Of a stretch of 64,000 nucleotides of DNA, positions 61,416 to 64,000 are shown one piece after another. Source of the stretch: Egicoccus sp. AB-alg2. GTDB taxonomy: Bacteria > Actinomycetota > Nitriliruptoria > Nitriliruptorales > Nitriliruptoraceae. Where the stretch lies: NCBI RefSeq assembly GCF_041821065.1, contig NZ_JBGUAX010000001.1, forward strand, positions 62,001-126,000, given 5' to 3'. The position numbers were made by a program, and so were the translations under genes. Under the pieces are notes generated by a model. It was not told the DNA's origin and searched no databases. It worked only from the letters and a program-made list of their open reading frames with translations. How positions within the stretch are numbered: position 1 is the first letter of the stretch; every line of letters starts with the position of its first letter.

Positions 61416-61637
61416 TCACGGCGCCGGTGGGGATTCCTCCCCGCCGGCGTCGTCTTGGTGGTCGTCGCCGGCGCTGCTGGCGATGCGCCGCACCAGCGGC
61501 CAGGCCAGCACGCCGGCGAGCCAGGCCGTGACGGTCGGGCTGCCCTGGCGGCGCAGCATGACCGCCGTGCGGATCCCCATCCCGACGTACAGCAGCAGCG
61601 CCAGGACCAGGAACGCGACCAGCCAGTTGCTGGTCAT
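61416..61637 (-). CDS. Small membrane protein, 73 aa
   Basis: From ATG 61637 the protein reads MTSNWLVAFLVLALLLYVGM, then a basic loop, a second hydrophobic part (VTAWLAGVLAWPLVRRIA) and an acidic tail (DDHQDDAGGEE). Its start overlaps the stop of the nucleoside permease gene (ATGA), so it is coupled to the transporter. No family is recognised; it might be an accessory subunit. Confidence 0.65.
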   Translation of the reverse strand: MTSNWLVAFLVLALLLYVGMGIRTAVMLRRQGSPTVTAWLAGVLAWPLVRRIASSAGDDHQDDAGGEESPPAP

Positions 61638-62881
61638 TCCTTCTCGTAGGGCTGGCCGTCGGCGGCCGGCGCCCGCAGCCGCCCGATCAGGCCGGCCACC
61701 ACGAAGATCGTGACGATGTAGGGAATGGTCAGCAGCAGCGACGAGGGCACCCCGGTGTCCAGTAGCTGCAGCGCGGACGCGAGGGCGGTCGCGAATCCGA
61801 ACAGCAGTGCGGCGCCGAACGCGCCGACCGGGCTGTAGCGCCCGACCAGCATGGCGGCCAGGGCGATGAAGCCGCGCCCGCCGGTCATCTCGCGGCTGAA
61901 GGAGCCGACCGAGTCGAGGGTGAACCAGGCCCCACCCATGCCGGCCACCACGCCGCCCAGCAGCACGGCCTTCCAGCGGGTCGCGATCACCGGGATGCCG
62001 ACCGTGTCGGCCGCCCGCGGCTTCTCGCCCACCGACCGCAGGCGCAGTCCCCACCGGGTGCGGAACAGCGCGTGGTGCAGCCAGCCGACGGCGATCAGCA
62101 TCGCGAACGTCAGCGGTGTGGCCACGAACAGCAACGGTCCGATGACCGGGATGTCGGACAGGATCGGGATCGCCCACGTCCCGAACCGTGGCGGCCGGTT
62201 GAGCCCGGCGGAGCCGGCCAGCACCTGCGAGGTGAGGAACGACGTCAGGCCGGTCGCGAACACGATCAGGACCACGCCGGTGACGATCTGGTCGGCCTTG
62301 AAGGTGATCGACAGGCCGGCCAGCATGGCCGCGACGAGCACGCCGGCGGCGATGCCCCCCAGCAGGCCGAACCAAGAGTTGGCCGTGACGCTTCCCACGA
62401 CCGCGCCGGTGAAGGCGGCGGCGAGGAACTGGCCCTCGATCGCGATGTTGATCACCCCGGCGCGTTCGCACAGCACGCCCGCGAGGGCGCCGAAGGCGAT
62501 CGGCGTGGCCGCGAACAGCGTGGAACGCAGCAGGCCGATCATGGACAGCGACTGCTCGGCCGCCGCCCAGGTCAGGAACGCGAGCACGAACAGCAGCGTC
62601 GCCCCGCCCAGCGCGAGGACGGCGCGCTCCCCGAAGCCCTTGACGACCTGGTAGAGCGCGACGGCGACGACGACCACGCCGAGCACGACGACGGTCGGCA
62701 GGACCATGACCTGGATCGGCGGGACGCCGCGGGTCGGGTCCATGATGAAGCGAGCCGTGGTGCCGCCCGAGCCGGGCGCGAAGACGCCCAGCATGACCGC
62801 CCCGAGCAGGAGCGAGAACAGGCCGAAGCGCTGGTTGCGGCGACGGAGCGCCGACTCGCTGCGAACGGTGACGGCGCTCAC
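61634..62881 (-). CDS. Nucleoside-type ABC transporter permease 2 (YufQ/NupQ-like)
   Basis: GTG 62881 overlaps the stop of the upstream permease (GTGA) and gives 415 residues. After an N-terminal extension with three helices comes the BPD_transp_2 permease core: TLFAATPIAFGALAGVLCER followed by AGVINIAIEGQFLAAAFTG, ADQIVTGVVLIVFATGLTSF and MTGGRGFIALAAMLVGRYSP. It pairs with the other permease in BmpA-type importers for nucleosides. The ATPase and BmpA genes are expected beyond the right edge. Confidence 0.9.
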   Translation of the reverse strand: MSAVTVRSESALRRRNQRFGLFSLLLGAVMLGVFAPGSGGTTARFIMDPTRGVPPIQVMVLPTVVVLGVVVVAVALYQVVKGFGERAVLALGGATLLFVLAFLTWAAAEQSLSMIGLLRSTLFAATPIAFGALAGVLCERAGVINIAIEGQFLAAAFTGAVVGSVTANSWFGLLGGIAAGVLVAAMLAGLSITFKADQIVTGVVLIVFATGLTSFLTSQVLAGSAGLNRPPRFGTWAIPILSDIPVIGPLLFVATPLTFAMLIAVGWLHHALFRTRWGLRLRSVGEKPRAADTVGIPVIATRWKAVLLGGVVAGMGGAWFTLDSVGSFSREMTGGRGFIALAAMLVGRYSPVGAFGAALLFGFATALASALQLLDTGVPSSLLLTIPYIVTIFVVAGLIGRLRAPAADGQPYEKE

Positions 62882-64000
62882 GAGCCCCACCCCTTGGCGA
62901 TCTGGCCGGTGCCGGTGTCTGCGGTCTTGATGCGGTAGATGGCGCGCACGAGACCCGGGGCGGCGATGAACACGATGATCAGGGCCTGGATGACGACCAC
63001 CAGGTCGAGCGACGTGCCGGTCGTGGCCTGCATGGTGCGCCCGCCCGCGCGCAGGGCGCCGAACAGCAGCCCGGCCGCGACCGTGCCGCCGACGCCGCCG
63101 CGGCCGAGCAGGGCCACGGTGATGCCGTCGAAGCCGAGACCGGCGGAGAAGCCCGGCGTGATGCGGTGGTGGATGCCGAGGATCTCGGCCGCGCCGCCCG
63201 TCCCGGCCAGGGCCCCGCCCAGCGCCATCGCCAGGATGACGACCCGGCCGGGGTTCATGCCGGCCGAGGTGGCGGCGTGCGGGTTCTGACCGACGGCGTT
63301 GATCTCGAAGCCGCGGGTCGAGCGCTCCAGGAACCAGAACATCGCGATCGCGACGACGATCGCGAGCACCAGCCCCCAGTTGACGCGCTGACCGTCGATG
63401 AACGGCAGGCGCGGCAGCCGGGCCGGCTCCTCGACCGACCGCGAGATCGGGTCGGTGCGGTCGGGGCGGCGGAACAGCGCCGTCGTGAGCAGGAAGTTGG
63501 TGCCGAGGATGGCGACGTTGTTGAGCATGATGGTCGTGATGACCTCGTGCGCCCCGGTGCGGGCCTTGAGGACCCCCGGCAGCCACCCGTAGAGGAACCC
63601 GCCGACGACCCCGCCGAGCACCGCCAGCGGCAGGTGGATCGGCAGCGGCAGGCCGGTCAGCGCGAACCCGACCAGCGCGGCGGTCAGACCACCGGCGATC
63701 AGCTGGCCCTCCGCACCGATGTTGAACAGCCCGGCGCGCAACGGGATGGCCACGGCCAGGCCGGTCAGGATCAGCGGGGTGGCCGCGACCAGCGTCTCCG
63801 ACACCTGCCCGACCCCGCCCAGCGAGCCTCGCAGCAACGCGCCGTAGGCGCTGCCGACCGCGTCCCAGGCGGCTGCCAGCGTGTCGGTGGGCCGCGCGGC
63901 GAAGTAGCCCATGGCGTCGCGCGTGGCGTCGTCGGAGAGGACGATGACCACCGCGCCGACCACCAGGGCGCTGAAGATCGCCAACAGCGTGGTGATGACG
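62878..64000 (-). CDS. Nucleoside-type ABC transporter permease 1 (YufP/NupP-like), cut by window edge
   Basis: At least 374 residues; the start lies off the right edge, since the frame stays open with hydrophobic residues (VITTLLAIFSALVVGAVVIV) to the last base. LVAATPLILTGLAVAIPLRA followed by GLFNIGAEGQLIAGGLTAAL, and VITTIMLNNVAILGTNFLL are the permease core of this family. GFDGITVALLGRGGVGGTV is also conserved. It is the upstream partner of the next permease and probably follows an ATPase gene. Confidence 0.92.
   Translation of the reverse strand, partial: VITTLLAIFSALVVGAVVIVLSDDATRDAMGYFAARPTDTLAAAWDAVGSAYGALLRGSLGGVGQVSETLVAATPLILTGLAVAIPLRAGLFNIGAEGQLIAGGLTAALVGFALTGLPLPIHLPLAVLGGVVGGFLYGWLPGVLKARTGAHEVITTIMLNNVAILGTNFLLTTALFRRPDRTDPISRSVEEPARLPRLPFIDGQRVNWGLVLAIVVAIAMFWFLERSTRGFEINAVGQNPHAATSAGMNPGRVVILAMALGGALAGTGGAAEILGIHHRITPGFSAGLGFDGITVALLGRGGVGGTVAAGLLFGALRAGGRTMQATTGTSLDLVVVIQALIIVFIAAPGLVRAIYRIKTADTGTGQIAKGWGS

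Overview
The window is a piece of a very GC-rich actinobacterial chromosome. Codon third positions are almost all G or C, starts are often GTG or TTG, and many neighbouring genes overlap by ATGA or GTGA. The gene set (Tad/Flp pilus locus, mycobacterial-type SerC, lysine 6-transaminase, a SUOX-like/DUF6510 operon, a betaine ABC transporter) would fit a deep-branching actinobacterium of the Nitriliruptoria/Euzebya/Egibacter kind. That placement is inference; no rRNA or other marker is present. No tRNA, rRNA, CRISPR array, insertion sequence or prophage was seen.

Layout: 1-726 is the start of a PAS sensor protein cut by the left edge. 889-4528 (minus) is a four-gene quaternary-amine (glycine betaine/choline) ABC importer. 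4671-6784 (plus) has an unknown protein and a two-gene membrane module. 6849-8429 (minus) is an LVIVD beta-propeller protein. 8670-17780 (plus) is a Tad pilus locus: two Flp pilins, TadE- and TadG-like proteins, CpaB, CpaE, CpaF, a vWA-TadB fusion, TadC and a DnaB-like ATPase. It is followed by a minus-strand histidine kinase and response regulator with a small pseudo-receiver protein between them. 20584-23230 holds a 38-residue membrane protein, an unknown protein and a secreted jelly-roll-like candidate.

23358-32991 is a complete PTS-fed amino-sugar pathway. A minus-strand operon runs DeoR regulator, AgaS/GlmS-like SIS enzyme, EIIA, EIIB, EIIC, NagA, a second SIS protein, PfkB kinase and class II aldolase. 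A divergent EI-HPr fusion is encoded across an operator-like region with three CGAACA direct repeats. The likely flow is phosphorylating uptake of an N-acetyl hexosamine, deacetylation, deamination/isomerisation, a second phosphorylation and aldol cleavage to triose phosphates.

33105-45984 is mixed: a ribbon-helix-helix-like protein, an HbpS-like protein, a vWA lipoprotein, a secreted peptidase-like protein with three SLH domains, a small SET-domain protein, a pseudogene scrap, a PDZ/Lon-type protease, a DrrAB-type ABC exporter, AzlCD with an XRE-cupin regulator, an RNase H and a THUMP-like methyltransferase. 46147-46500 encodes the most striking protein: a histone-H1-like KKTA-repeat tail joined to what reads as a bacterial histone fold. 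46630-53000 has a PAC2 protein, lysine degradation (lat plus aldehyde dehydrogenase), TetR, a small exporter and a large LuxR-type ATPase regulator. 54834-58855 is a redox cluster. 58907-61398 has divergent serC and aspC, and 61416-64000 the permeases of a BmpA-type nucleoside ABC importer that runs off the right edge.
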